Shown: positions 9,968 to 21,854, counted from the first letter of the stretch. The stretch is 58,251 bases of DNA from Cupriavidus basilensis OR16 (GCF_000243095.1 NZ_AHJE01000047.1:1-58251), one strand, 5' to 3'. Made by a program: numbers and translations. The notes: generated by a model not told the origin, from the sequence alone.

Positions 9968-10638
9968 CCATCTACCTGCGCCACAATCGCCTGCGCCTTG
10001 CCCTGCACCCGCTCAAGCCGGGCGGCGGGCCCGCGCTGCTGTTGCTGCACGGACTGGGCGAGCGCGCACCGGACACGCTGCCGGCGGAGTACGCCAGCTG
10101 GCCCGGCACGGTGCACGCGCTGGATTTCACCGGGCACGGGCTCTCGGACATTCCCCGGGGCGGTGGCTACAGCTGCGAGTTCCTGATGGCCGACGCGGAT
10201 ATCGCGCTGGCGCACCTGGGCCCGTCGACCGTGGCGGGGCGCGGGCTGGGCGGTTATATCGCCTTGCTGCTGGCTGGCGCGCGCCCGGAACAGGTGCGCG
10301 GCGCCATCCTGCGCGACGGCCCCGGCCTGGCCGGCGGCGGCACGGCCGCGCGCAATCCATATATCCCGGTGGTCGACACCACACGAACCGGGCCGCCCGA
10401 CCCGTACGCCATCGCCGACCTGGCGACCGATGTGCGCCCGCCAAGCTACGCCGCCAACTATGCAATGCTGGCCGCGCAGCACTCGGACACGCCGCAGCCG
10501 ATCGCCGTCTGTACCCGCGAACGCCCGGACTGGCTGAAGGCGGTGACAGAGCTGCTCTCGCTGGAGAAGGTGGAGCTGGACCAGGCGCTGCAACACTACG
10601 CATCGCAGGCAAGCCTGCGCGCAGGCTCGGCGGCATGA
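9964..10638 (+). CDS. Small alpha/beta-fold hydrolase
   Basis: 224 residues from the ATG at 9964, which overlaps the previous stop. It has the hydrolase opening PALLLLHGLGERAPDTLP, the DFTGHGLSDIPRG loop and the elbow position AGRGLGGYIALLLAG. The usual nucleophile Ser of GxSxG reads Gly (GRGLGG), so catalysis by the classical triad is doubtful. It is also shorter than typical family members (250-300). The C-terminal catalytic His region is not obvious. It may be an accessory or degenerate hydrolase. Overlaps the following MFS gene by ATGA. Confidence 0.7.
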   Translation: MTIYLRHNRLRLALHPLKPGGGPALLLLHGLGERAPDTLPAEYASWPGTVHALDFTGHGLSDIPRGGGYSCEFLMADADIALAHLGPSTVAGRGLGGYIALLLAGARPEQVRGAILRDGPGLAGGGTAARNPYIPVVDTTRTGPPDPYAIADLATDVRPPSYAANYAMLAAQHSDTPQPIAVCTRERPDWLKAVTELLSLEKVELDQALQHYASQASLRAGSAA

Positions 10639-11972
10639 AAGCCGAACTCGCCGCACGGGCCGCGCTTGGCACCAATGCCGGACATGGCGATGCGCACGCA
10701 CTGGCGGAGGACAGCTTCCGCGCCCACGTGCAGCAGCACCTGCCGCGCAACTCGCGCGCCTACCTGGTCCACGGCATGCTGGGCATGACCGGCTTCCGGC
10801 TGGTGACCGCTCCCACCTTCGTGCCCGCCTATATCTACCTGCTCTCTGGCTCCAAGCTGGTGGTGGGGTGCGTGCTTTCCGCGCAGTACGCCGGCATGGC
10901 GATGTCCTCCATCTGGGGCGCCACGCAGATCGAGCATCGCCAGCGCGTGATGCCGCTGATCTACCTGGTGGGCTGGCTGGTGCGCCTGCAGATCCTGGGC
11001 CTCGGCTTGTCGGCCTTCCTGCTCTCGGGCGGCGGCGCGCTGGCCGCCGCCGCCGTGTTCCTGCTGCTGTTCGGCTTGTTCAACGGCGTGCAGAACGTCA
11101 CCTTCAACTACCTCACGTCCAAGATCATTCCGCTGGAGCGAAGGGGCGCGCTCAGCGCGTTGCGCAATTTCCTCGGCGGGCTGATCGCGGCGGCGGTGGC
11201 CTATCTGGGCGGCCGCTTCCTGGTTGGCGGCAATGTGTTCGGCAATGGCTACGCCACCACCTTCCTCGCCGCCTTCGTCCTCACCAGCCTGGGCATCTCC
11301 GCGCTGACCCGCATGCGCGAGCCGATGCTCCACGATGTGCGCGTGCAATCGGGCTTTCGCCAGCGCCTGCGCGAAGTCCCGGCGCTGCTGCGTGCGGACA
11401 GGCACTACGTGCGCTTCTTCATGGCCCGCGCGCTGGTGGCGTTCAGCATGATGGCGGTGCCGTTCTATGCCATCTACGTCGGCAGCCACCTGCCGCTCTC
11501 GGGCGCCACGCTGGGCTACCTGAGCATTGCCTACCTGCTGGCGCAGACCACCAGCAACCTGCTGTGGGGCCGCCTGGCCGACCGCCACGGTTATCGGCTG
11601 GTGTTCCTGTGCAGCATCGGGCTGTGGGTCTTGTCCACCGCCGCGCTGCTGCTGTGCGATGGCCTGGGCGCCTTCCTGCTGGTCTTTTGCGGACTGGGCG
11701 CCAGCTTTGGCGGCTACTTCCTGTCCGCGGACAACTTTGCGCTGGAGTTCGGCAACCGCCGCGACCGCCCCATGTTGCTGGCCGTCTCCGACACGGCCAC
11801 CTACGCCATGATGGCGTGCGGGCCAATCCTCGGCGGCATGCTGGCTCAGGGGGTGCGTTTCTCGCTGGTGTTCGTCGCGGCTATCGTGGTCATGGGCATC
11901 GCCTTTGGGCTCGCCCTGCGGGTGCAGGAGCCACGCCGCCATCCACGGCCCCAGCGCGAGGGCAACGCGTAG
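10635..11972 (+). CDS. MFS transporter
   Basis: 445-residue major facilitator protein. The first half includes GFRLVTAPTFVPAYIYLLSG, the A-motif-like loop QIEHRQRVMPLIY, and FNGVQNVTFNYLTSKIIPLERRGALSALRNFLGG, a loop pattern seen in sugar/drug MFS carriers. The second half includes NLLWGRLADRHGYRLVFL, a clear motif A. Multiple hydrophobic segments run throughout, consistent with 12 helices. The ATG at 10635 overlaps the hydrolase stop. Position in the acyl-CoA operon suggests uptake or export of its substrate; specificity is not visible. Confidence 0.85.
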   Translation: MKAELAARAALGTNAGHGDAHALAEDSFRAHVQQHLPRNSRAYLVHGMLGMTGFRLVTAPTFVPAYIYLLSGSKLVVGCVLSAQYAGMAMSSIWGATQIEHRQRVMPLIYLVGWLVRLQILGLGLSAFLLSGGGALAAAAVFLLLFGLFNGVQNVTFNYLTSKIIPLERRGALSALRNFLGGLIAAAVAYLGGRFLVGGNVFGNGYATTFLAAFVLTSLGISALTRMREPMLHDVRVQSGFRQRLREVPALLRADRHYVRFFMARALVAFSMMAVPFYAIYVGSHLPLSGATLGYLSIAYLLAQTTSNLLWGRLADRHGYRLVFLCSIGLWVLSTAALLLCDGLGAFLLVFCGLGASFGGYFLSADNFALEFGNRRDRPMLLAVSDTATYAMMACGPILGGMLAQGVRFSLVFVAAIVVMGIAFGLALRVQEPRRHPRPQREGNA

Positions 11973-12019
11973 CGCCAATATCAGGATCACCAGGACCATC
12001 ACGATCATCAGGAGACAAG

Positions 12020-13788
12020 ATGACATTCAGGACCTATCCGGAATTCAGCACGCACTACCCGCTCGTGCTCACCACGATCATGAAGCGCCCGGTGCGGATG
12101 TACCCCAACGAGATCGGCGTCGTCTACCGCAACCACGCCACCGGGGAGTACTTCCGCTTTACCTGGATGCAGTGGTACCGGCGCGTGGCGCAACTGGCCA
12201 ACGGCCTGCGCGGCGAGCTCAAGGTGCAAGCGGGCGTGCCCGGTGAGCCTGGCGCGCGCATTGCCACGATGGCGCTCAACACGCACCGCCACCTGGAGCT
12301 GTACTACGGCGTGACGGGCATCGGCGCGACGCTCCACCCGATCAATGTCCGGCTCTCCGCGCAGCACATCGTCTACACCATCCGGCACGCGCAGGACAAG
12401 ATCCTTTTTGTCGACGACACCTTGATGCCCTTGCTGGAAGGCATCTACGACCAGATCAAGGATGTGGTCGAGCTGGTGGTCTATATGTCGGACAAGCCGG
12501 GGCTGCCGCAGACCCGCATCCCCAACATCGTCGAGTATGAAACGCTGATCGCCCGCCAGGCCGAGACCATCGAGTGGCCGACCCTGCACGAGGACGTCAA
12601 CGCCACGCTGTGCTACACCACCGGCACCACGGGCCAGCCGAAGGGCGCCACCTTCACGCATCGCCAGCTCTACCTGCTGACGATCCACATGATGGCGCAG
12701 CTCGCCATCGGCAACACGCCGGACCACGATATCGCCGATGGCCTCGGCACGCGGCTGGGCGAAGGCGCGGTGCCGCTGCTGAACACGCCGATGTTCCACA
12801 TCCACGGCTGGGGGCAGCCTTTCGTCGCGGTCTATAGCGCGCAGAAGATCGTGCTGCACGGCACCTTTACCGTGCAGGGCTTCTGCGAACTGGTGGAGCG
12901 CGAGAAGGTGACGTCGGTGGGCATCGTGGCAACCATCGCGGCCATGTTGCTCGAATACCCGGACCTGAAGAAGTACGACCTCAGCAGCCTGGTGCGCGTC
13001 AGCGTGGGCGGCGGCGCGCTGCCGCTCGGGCTCAAGCGCAAGCTGGAGGCCCTGATCCCCACCTTCCGCATGAGCTCGGGTTATGGCATGACGGAAACCG
13101 CGCCCACCATCGTCGGCTCGTTCATCAAGAAGACCATGGTCCACCTGGACCGGGACGAGACCGACGCCGTGCTGGTCAAATCCGGGCTGCCGATCCTGGG
13201 CGTGGAGGTCGAGGTCGTGGACGGCGAAGGCAAGGCCGTGGCGCAGGACGACCACGCGGTCGGCGAGATCGTCGTGCGCGCGCCGTGGACAACCGGGCAG
13301 TACTACCGCGATCCCGAGAAAAGCGCGGAGCTTTGGCAGGATGGCTGGCTGCACACCGGCGATATCGCCAAGGTGGATGCCGAGGGCTATATCAGGGCTA
13401 TATCACCATCGCCGACCGCATGAAGGACGTGATCCGCAGCGGCGCCGAGATGGTACCCACCGTGCTGCTGGAGAACCTGATCGCGATGGCCGATTTCGTG
13501 CACGAGGCGACGGTGGTCGGGGTGCCCGACCCGGTATGGGGCGAGAAGCCCTTGGCGCTGGTCAGCGTGCGCAGCGGCTTTGTGGCCGACGAGGACAGTG
13601 TCGTCGATTTCCTGAAGGTACACGGCGTCGATACCGGCAAGATCACCCGGTGGATGCTGCCCAAGCTCGTCGCCATCACGCGGGACATCCCCAAGACCAG
13701 CGTGGGCAAGTACAACAAAAAACAGATCCGCGATGACCTGGAGACATTCCTGGCCATCGCCAAGGACGTTTCGCATCGCCACGGTTAG
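12020..13788 (+). pseudogene. AMP-forming acyl-CoA synthetase, frameshifted by an 11-bp duplication
   Basis: Acid-CoA ligase of the ANL superfamily. Start ATG 12020 follows ggag. The first frame contains the P-loop CYTTGTTGQPKGATFTHR, FHIHGWGQPF, the A5 motif SSGYGMTETAP and A7 LHTGDIAKVDAEGYI. Immediately after, an exact 11-bp tandem duplication (13383-13404) shifts the frame and the ORF ends at 13423. The remainder resumes as TIADRMKDVIRSGAEMVPT and ends with the A10 lysine motif [17 protein letters not shown] at 13788. Deleting one repeat copy restores a normal protein of about 585 residues. Next gene (thiolase) starts 32 nt later. Without the C-terminal domain it would not complete thioester formation. 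Confidence 0.9.
13383..13404. repeat. Exact 11-bp tandem duplication inside the acyl-CoA synthetase
   Basis: agggctatatc occurs at 13383-13393 and again at 13394-13404. One copy gives the expected EGYITIADR; two copies shift the frame. Same type of lesion as the 14-bp duplication in dppF. Confidence 0.95.
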
Positions 13789-13820
13789 GCATTCATTCAA
13801 AACACAACAGGAGACTTCCC

Positions 13821-15023
13821 ATGCGTGAAGCAGTCATCGTATCCACCGCACGTACGCCGATCGGCAAGGCCCATCGCGGCGCCTTCAACAACACGCAGGC
13901 GCAGGAGCTAGGCGCCCACGCCATCTCGCACGCCGTACAGCGCGCCGGCATCGACCCGGCGGAGATTGCCGACGTGATCCTGGGCTGCGCGGTGCAGCAA
14001 GGCTCGACGGGTGGCAACGTCGCGCGCCAGGCGCTGCTGCGCGCCGGGCTGCCCGTCACGGTGCCGGGCATGTCGATGGACCGCCAGTGCGCCTCCGGCC
14101 TGATGGCGATCGCCACGGCCGCCAAGCAGATCATCGTCGACGGCATGCAGGTCGCGGTCGGCGGCGGCCTGGAGTCAATCTCGCTGGTCCAGAACGACAA
14201 GATCAACCGCTACCGCGCGCAGGATCCACAGCTGGTGCGCACGCTGCCGCAGATCTACATGACGATGCTGGAGACCGCGGAAATCGTGGCGCAGCGCTAT
14301 GGCGTGAGCCGCGAAGCCCAGGACGCGTACTCGCTGCAATCGCAGCAGCGCACCGCCGCCGCGCAGGAAGCCGGCCGCTTCGACGCGGAGATCGTGCCGC
14401 TCACCACGACGATGCTGGTCACCGACAAAGCCAGCGGCGCAGTCAGCGAGCAGCAGGTCACGCTCGCCAGGGACGAGGGCAACCGCCCCAGCACCACGCT
14501 GGCCGACCTGCAGGCGCTCAAGCCGGTCTTCAAGAACGGGCAATGCGTGGCCGAGGGCAGCTTCATCACCGCCGGCAATGCCTCGCAGCTGTCCGATGGC
14601 GCGTCCGCCATGGTGCTGATGGAGGCGAAGGAGGCGGAACGCCGCGGCCTGCAGCCGCTGGGCGCATATCGCGGCATGGCCGTTGCCGGTTGCGACCCGG
14701 ACGAGATGGGCATCGGCCCGGTGTTTGCCATTCCCAAGCTGCTCAAGCAGCACGGCCTGTCGATGAGCGACATCGGCATCTGGGAGCTGAACGAAGCGTT
14801 CGCCAGCCAGGTCCTGCATATCCGCGATACGCTCGGCATTCCGAACGAGCGGCTGAACGTCTCCGGCGGGGCCATCTCCATTGGCCATCCTTACGGCATG
14901 TCCGGCGCGCGCATGAGCGGCCACCTGCTCCTGGAGGGCAAGCGCCGTGGCGCCAAATTTGGCGTGGTGACGATGTGCATTGGCGGCGGCATGGGCGCGG
15001 CCGGGCTGTTCGAGATTTACTGA
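13821..15023 (+). CDS. Acetyl-CoA acetyltransferase / 3-ketoacyl-CoA thiolase
   Basis: Intact 400-residue thiolase that would cleave a 3-ketoacyl-CoA with CoA, or condense acetyl-CoA. The nucleophilic Cys90 is in [10 protein letters not shown], the NEAFA motif is in [12 protein letters not shown], the catalytic His is in [17 protein letters not shown], and the second Cys is in [13 protein letters not shown]. The SIGHPYGM variant of the usual ALGHPLGA places it in a subgroup often found in aromatic or branched acid pathways rather than with PhaA. SD aggaga lies upstream of ATG 13821. It lies between the ligase and the hydratase/dehydrogenase and would do the last step of the cycle. Confidence 0.93.
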   Translation: MREAVIVSTARTPIGKAHRGAFNNTQAQELGAHAISHAVQRAGIDPAEIADVILGCAVQQGSTGGNVARQALLRAGLPVTVPGMSMDRQCASGLMAIATAAKQIIVDGMQVAVGGGLESISLVQNDKINRYRAQDPQLVRTLPQIYMTMLETAEIVAQRYGVSREAQDAYSLQSQQRTAAAQEAGRFDAEIVPLTTTMLVTDKASGAVSEQQVTLARDEGNRPSTTLADLQALKPVFKNGQCVAEGSFITAGNASQLSDGASAMVLMEAKEAERRGLQPLGAYRGMAVAGCDPDEMGIGPVFAIPKLLKQHGLSMSDIGIWELNEAFASQVLHIRDTLGIPNERLNVSGGAISIGHPYGMSGARMSGHLLLEGKRRGAKFGVVTMCIGGGMGAAGLFEIY

Positions 15024-15058
15024 GACCGGCGGCGGCCCTCGCATCAAGCCACCTGAAC

Positions 15059-15114
15059 TGACACACCGACGTACCGACGTACCGACACATCGACACATCG
15101 ACACATCGACACCC
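15059..15114. repeat. Octanucleotide tandem array between thiolase and fadB-like gene
   Basis: Seven consecutive 8-bp units: tgacacac, cgacgtac x2, cgacacat x3, cgacaccc. It ends 14 nt before the ATG of the fadB-like gene, displacing any normal ribosome binding site. The unit is not a multiple of 3 and lies outside coding sequence. Confidence 0.9.
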
Positions 15115-15128
15115 TGGAATCCGCACCC

Positions 15129-17210
<2,082 letters not shown>

Positions 17211-17216
17211 GCGGCT

Positions 17217-17236
17217 GCGGCACTGCCTGATGCCGC
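17217..17236. terminator. Weak hairpin between convergent fadB-like gene and hpnL
   Basis: A 6-bp inverted repeat gcggca/tgccgc with an 8-nt loop starts 7 nt after the fadB-like stop. No T-run follows. It is the only terminator-like structure I find in the 82-nt convergent gap. Confidence 0.25.
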
Positions 17237-17292
17237 GCCCCCTGGCCGGCCCGCGTTCTTCCTGTCGCCGTGGGCGTGGACGCTGCACGGCG

Positions 17293-18223
17293 CTATGCGG
17301 CTGCGCGCCGCCAGCGCCGCACCTCCACCCACTGCCACGACAACAGCGCCGGGATGCCGAACAGCACCTCGCGCGCGCGCTTGACCAGCGCCAGCGACAA
17401 CGCCACCTGCGGGTCGACGCCAAGCAGGTGGCCCAGCAGCATCACCACGGCCTCTTGCACGCCCAGGCCCGCCGGCACGAAGAAGGCCACGTGGCGCACG
17501 GCCTGGGTCAGCGACTCGATCGCCAGCGCCTGCCAGAAGGGAACGGGATGGCCCAGCAGCCATAGCGCGAACCAGACCTCCGCCGCGCCCACCGCCATGC
17601 CGGCAAACTGCCAGCACAGTGCGGCGAGCAATTCGCGATGGCGCGCATTCAGGGCCCGGATCTGCGCGTCCAGGCGCGCGCCGTCGATCATCGCGACCAG
17701 GCGGTGGTCGGTGCCGAACAAGCGCCGCGCGGCGCCCTCGAGCCGCTCGAACAATGCGCTGTGCCGCAGCGAGAGCGCAAACAGCACGGGCACCGGCAAG
17801 GACAGCAGCAAGCCGGCCAGCACCGCCCACGCTTGGCCGCCGCCACTGCCGAGTGCCAGCAGCAACAGCACCACGCCGAGCGCGGAGAACAGATACTGCG
17901 CGAACAGCGTCACCATGACCTCCACCACGATGCTGGCGGTCACTGCGGTGGTATCCGCGATGCGCAAGCGGTGCCTCGCGCACGGTGGCAACCCACCATA
18001 GGAAGGCGAGACTGGCGAACTCGTCGGGATCGGCAGACGTCAGCAGCACCCGCCAGCCTTGCGCGTCCAGCAGCAGCGGCAGGGCGTGAAAGGGCACCAG
18101 CAGCAGCAGCGGCCAGCCAGCCTGCCCGACGATGCGGCCAATGTCGGCCGCGCCCTCGTGCAGCACCAGCGCGGTCAGGGCCAGCATGCCGAGCAGGCCG
18201 GCCAGGTAGATCAGGCGCTTCAT
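17293..18223 (-). pseudogene. hpnL: Hopanoid-associated membrane protein HpnL, frameshifted
   Basis: Integral membrane protein of the lysylphosphatidylglycerol-synthase-TM/UPF0104 type found at the end of hopanoid clusters. The first 84 residues (MKRLIYLAGLLGMLALTALV to WWVATVREA, low end near 17972) are in one frame. The rest, from RIADTTAVTASIVVEVMVTL through AGLGVQEAVVMLLGHLLGV to the stop at 17293, is in another. Roughly 20 codons normally between VREA and the next helix (the NRLLP.A..GGE region) are absent, so a deletion created the frameshift. Start ATG overlaps the hpnK stop (ATGA). No active product expected. Confidence 0.8.
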
Positions 18224-19041
18224 GCGGAGGCCAGGGCACCGGGCCCGCCAAAAATGTCCGTGAAGCCGCCGCGACGCAAGCCGGCGCGCTCGAGCGCCTC
18301 GCGCACGCGCGGCGACAGCAACGCGGCCAGTTCGTCGGCATGGCGATAGCCACGCATGCTGGGCGCCACCTCGGCACCGGAGACCACGCCGGGATGCAGA
18401 TAGATTTCGCCCACGCCCGCTGGCAGCGTCGCCAGCGCGGCCAGCAAGGCGGCCTCGTCCATGCCGCCGCTATTGGCGATGCCTAGCACGTAGTCGTTGT
18501 GGGCGATGCCAGCCAGGTCCAGCCGCCTGCGCAGCAAAGCGAGCCAGGGCCTCAGCAGCACCGGCGCCGCGGGCTCGCTGGGCAGGCGCATGGCCTGCAT
18601 GCCGAACTCCCGCCCGATCTCCAGGATCAGGGACAGCACGGTGGGATGCAGGTGGAAATGCTTGTGCGTGTTCACGTGATCCAGTGTCAGCCCGGTAGCG
18701 GCGAACGCCTCGAACTGGGCACGGATTTCCGCAGCCAGCTGGCGCCGCACATGCGGCAGGAAGAAAAAGCGGAAGCCGTCGCGCGCCATGGCCGAGCCGA
18801 AGCGCCCGTGCGCGTCCACCAGCGCCGGGATGGCTGCCGCGGCGAGCATGGCCGGCCCATCGGCCAGCACCACATGCAAACCCACCCGCAAGCGAGGCAG
18901 GCGCCTGGCACGCGCCACCGCGTCCGCGGCCGCGCTCGCGCCCACCATCAGGCTGGCGGCGTTCAGCACGCCATGCCGGTGCGCCAGTTCCACCGCCTCA
19001 TTGACACCGCCGTGCAGACCGAAATCGTCGGCGGTGATGAT
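18220..19041 (-). pseudogene. hpnK: HpnK, YdjC/ChbG-type deacetylase, start region lost
   Basis: Carbohydrate deacetylase-like protein. In other bacteria HpnK removes the acetyl group from N-acetylglucosaminyl bacteriohopanetetrol. Conserved pieces: the N-terminal metal motif ITADDFGLHGGVNEAVELAH, HVNTHKHFHLHPTVL and EIYLHPG. The reading frame of IITADDFG (from 19041 leftward) has no start codon upstream; the usual MKRL- start is missing and the sequence runs straight into the end of hpnJ (LREGV) in a different frame. A deletion across the hpnJ/hpnK boundary is the simplest explanation. An internal ATG at 18993 would omit the DD metal-binding pair. Confidence 0.8.
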
Positions 19042-19069
19042 CCCACACCCTCGCGCAGGCGGCGCTTCA

Positions 19070-20350
19070 TCATGTCCCAGCTGCCCAGCATCTCGCGCCT
19101 GCTTCCTTGCTCAGGTGCGGATAGCTGATCGCCGCCAGCTGCACGCCCTTGTCGTTGACCAGGTTGATTACCTTGTTGTCTTTTTCCACCGCTTGCCGGT
19201 ATAGCGTGGTGCCCGGATAGGGCGCTGCCAGCGAGACCTGGATCGTGTGCGGATTGATGTCCTTGGCGTAGGCGATGGTCTTCTCGATGGTCTCGCGCGT
19301 CTCGCCCGGCAGCCCGAGGATGAAGGTGCCGTGGATCATGATGCCAAGCTTGCGGCAGTCCTCGGTGAAGCGGCGCGCGATATCCGTGCGCAAGCCCTTC
19401 TTGATATTGAGCAGGATCTGGTCGTCGCCGGATTCGTAGCCCACCAGCAGCAGCCGCAGGCCGTTTTCCTTCATGATCTTGAGCGTGCTGTAAGGCACGT
19501 TGGCCTTGGCATTGCAGGACCACGTCACGCCCAGCTTGCCCAGCTCGCGCGCGATCTCCTCCACGCGCGGCTTGAAATCCGTGAAGGTGTCGTCGTCGAA
19601 CATGATCTCCTTGACCTCGGGCATGTTCTCCTTGATCCATTTGACCTCGGCGACCACGTTTGCCGGTGACCTTGTGCGATAGCGGTGCCCGCCCACGGTC
19701 TGCGGCCATAGGCAGAAGGTGCATTTGGAGCGGCAGCCGCGCCCGGTATAGATCGAGACGTAGGGGTGCTTCAGGTAGCCGATGAAGTAGTTGTCGATCT
19801 TCAGGTCGCGCTGGTAGACGGGTGCCACGAAGGGCAGCTCATCCATGTTCTCGATCATGGGGCGCGGGCCATTGTGCTCCTGGGAGCCGTCCGGCAGCTT
19901 GTAGCTCAGGCCGAGCACATCCTTGAGGGGCTTGCCAGCGGCCACCTCCTGGCAGGTGTAGTCGAACTCCTCGCGGCACACGAAATCGATGGCCGGGCTG
20001 GCGCCGAGCGTGCCGCCGGGATCGACCGCGGGCTTGGCGCCTACCATGCCGATCATCACGCCGGGGTTGCGAGCCTTCAGTTCCTCCGCGAACTTGGCGT
20101 CGGTGGGAAAGGACGGCGTGCTGGTGTGGATGATGACCAGCTCGTAGGCAGCGGCAATATCCAGCGTTTCCTGCACGCCCAGACCGTCCGCGGGCGCGTC
20201 GAGCACGCGGCTGCCCGGCACCAGGGCGGCGGGCTGCGCCAGCCACGTCGGGTACCAGAACGATTTGATCTCGCGCTTGGCCTGGTAGCGCGAGCCGGCG
20301 CCGCCATCAAAGCCATCGAAGGAAGGCACCTGGAGGAACAAGGTTTTCAT
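19070..20350 (-). pseudogene. hpnJ: HpnJ, radical SAM hopanoid enzyme, C-terminus damaged
   Basis: Radical SAM protein with an N-terminal B12-binding-like domain (residues 1-170). In Burkholderia and related bacteria hpnJ is needed for the cyclitol ether head group of composite hopanoids. The cluster motif GRGCRSKCTFCLWP (CxxxCxxC) is followed by FDDDTFTDF, LLLVGYESGDD and ILGLPGETRETIE. The ATG at 20350 overlaps the hpnI stop (ATGA). After AAISYPHLSKE (Glu codon about 19103) the frame runs into a short foreign tail. The true end (EMLGSWDMMKRRLREGV) is found in another frame, with about 30 codons missing. Catalytic core intact, C-terminal region likely non-native. Confidence 0.85.
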
Positions 20351-21624
20351 AGCAGCCTCGGGGGATTCAAGCCATTTGTCGACCGGGACGACTGGCGTTC
20401 TGGCACGCCATTGTCCGCCGCGTCCGTCATCAAGGGAAGAGGGCGAAGCGTGGCGCCAGCGCCCTGGTAAGATTCCATGCCCGCCCGCATCGCCGGCGAG
20501 CGCGGCTGCGGCGGCGCCTCGGATGCGGGAGGATCGCGCACCGGCAACATCCGGTCGCGCCAGCGCACCCGCGAGCCGGCCAAGGCAACGGCCCACTCGA
20601 CAAGCAGCAGCGTATCGCGCAGCGGCGCTGTCAGCGCGGCGCCGAGGCCGCCAGCCAGGACACTGCGCGCCAGCCCGCCCACCACCACTGCGGCCAGCAC
20701 AAGCGGATGCGGTGATAGCCAGGCCGCCAGCGCCAGCATTGGCCAGGTGAACGTGATGAAGGTGAAGGCGAAGCCCACCGGATTCAGCGAGCGGATCGTG
20801 CGCATCCACCGCAATTCATGCGTCCATAGATCGGCAAGATTGGATTCCGTCACATCGGTACTGACCATCTCGTCCGACAGCACCGTCTCCAGCCCCTCGC
20901 GCCGAACCAGCTCGCCCAGCCAGAAATCATCGGCCAGCCGGTTCGAGAGCGCCTCGAACCCGCCGATTGCGGCCAGCGCGTCACGCCGCACGGCGATGGT
21001 GGCGCCGAAGGAGAAGCTGCGGGAGCCGCCCGCGTGGGCGATCCGCACCGAAGGCGCAAACCAGTGGTCAATGAATCCCACCCCCAGGCGCGACCAGAAG
21101 CCGCCGACCGCATGGCCGCGATACAGGCAAGTCACCACACCGACCTGGGCATTGGCCAGCGGGGCGGTAACGCGGGCGAGATAGTCCGGCGCCACGGCGA
21201 TGTCGCTATCGGCGACCACCAGCCACGCGTGGCGCGCGCTGGCGCAGAGATTGATCAGGTTGCTGGCCTTGAGATTGCTGCCATGCACCCGGGAATCGAT
21301 GACCAGGTCAATCCGGCAGGCGGGGAAATCGGCGCGCAAGCGCTCCACGACGCCGATGGCGGGATCGTCTGCAGCACGGACACCAAACACGACCTGATAG
21401 GCGGGGTGCTGCTGCCGGCACAGAGTGGCGAGATTCTCGTAGAGACGAGGCTCGGCGCCGCAGAGCGGCTTGAGCACGCTCACCGGGTGAACGCTCTCGT
21501 CATGCGGGACCACGCAGGCGGGTTCCGGTCCGGGCGAGGCCCGTCGGCTCATCCATGCCGCCGCCACGGCATATCCTGCCGAGAGCCATGCCACTGCCGG
21601 ACCAGCAAGTGCACCCAACGTCAT
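20347..21624 (-). CDS. hpnI: HpnI, hopanoid glycosyltransferase (ceramide glucosyltransferase-like)
   Basis: Family GT2/GT21 membrane glycosyltransferase, 425 residues, which adds N-acetylglucosamine to bacteriohopanetetrol in characterised systems. An N-terminal helix (AGPAVAWLSAGYAVAAAWM) precedes PVSVLKPLCGAEPRLYENL. The D1/D2 motif is VVADSDIAV, the D3 region is NRLADDFWLGELVRREG, and an (Q/H)xxRW equivalent is HELRWMRTIRSL. Two or three helices follow. First gene of the hpnI-J-K-L operon and the only one of the four that looks undamaged. The C-terminal about 60 residues (Pro/Ser/Arg rich) look poorly conserved. Confidence 0.9.
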   Translation of the reverse strand: MTLGALAGPAVAWLSAGYAVAAAWMSRRASPGPEPACVVPHDESVHPVSVLKPLCGAEPRLYENLATLCRQQHPAYQVVFGVRAADDPAIGVVERLRADFPACRIDLVIDSRVHGSNLKASNLINLCASARHAWLVVADSDIAVAPDYLARVTAPLANAQVGVVTCLYRGHAVGGFWSRLGVGFIDHWFAPSVRIAHAGGSRSFSFGATIAVRRDALAAIGGFEALSNRLADDFWLGELVRREGLETVLSDEMVSTDVTESNLADLWTHELRWMRTIRSLNPVGFAFTFITFTWPMLALAAWLSPHPLVLAAVVVGGLARSVLAGGLGAALTAPLRDTLLLVEWAVALAGSRVRWRDRMLPVRDPPASEAPPQPRSPAMRAGMESYQGAGATLRPLPLMTDAADNGVPERQSSRSTNGLNPPRLL

Positions 21625-21675
21625 TTATGCCAGCCCTCGTTTTGGGTGTGGACTAAAGCCGTACGGTATAGCGTG

Positions 21676-21693
21676 AATACTTAAGGAAGTATT
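21676..21693. promoter_or_regulatory. Inverted repeat upstream of hpnI (candidate operator)
   Basis: Perfect 7-bp arms aatactt/aagtatt with a 4-nt spacer, about 52 nt upstream of the hpnI ATG in an AT-rich stretch. Position and symmetry suit an operator or promoter-overlapping site; no regulator is indicated. Confidence 0.4.
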
Positions 21694-21794
21694 AAGGGGA
21701 AATATGACGCAGGGAAGTAGATTCGTCCACTAGGAAGATCGCTGATGGCGTAGGGACAACGTGGGGTAGGCAAATTGGACAAGAAAGATATTGA

Positions 21795-21809
21795 TAACAA
21801 TTCTTGTTA
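21795..21809. promoter_or_regulatory. TAACAA-TTC-TTGTTA palindrome, possible Fur-like site
   Basis: Perfect 6-bp arms. With the preceding tgat the sequence partly resembles the 7-1-7 Fur box, with several mismatches. It is in the hpnI/rraA gap, about 170 nt upstream of hpnI. Weak assignment. Confidence 0.25.
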
Positions 21810-21829
21810 ATTCTGTTTATATCGGAAGG

Positions 21830-21854
21830 GTCAGGGCCGCGGGGCGGCCCTGAC
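21830..21854 (-). terminator. Strong hairpin downstream of rraA-like gene
   Basis: Perfect 11-bp inverted repeat gtcagggccgc/gcggccctgac with a 3-nt loop, 12 nt beyond the stop of the rraA-like gene. On the minus strand it is followed by an AT-rich stretch but not a pure T-run. It probably ends the aminotransferase-bug-rraA transcript. Confidence 0.65.

Noticed and set aside
10596..12026. Minus-strand open frame opposite the MFS transporter
   Set aside because: Gln/His/Ala-rich shadow of a hydrophobic transporter sequence; no domain recognisable.
15059..15114. Possible CRISPR-like repeats
   Set aside because: Units are 8 bp and contiguous without spacers; a simple tandem array, not a CRISPR.
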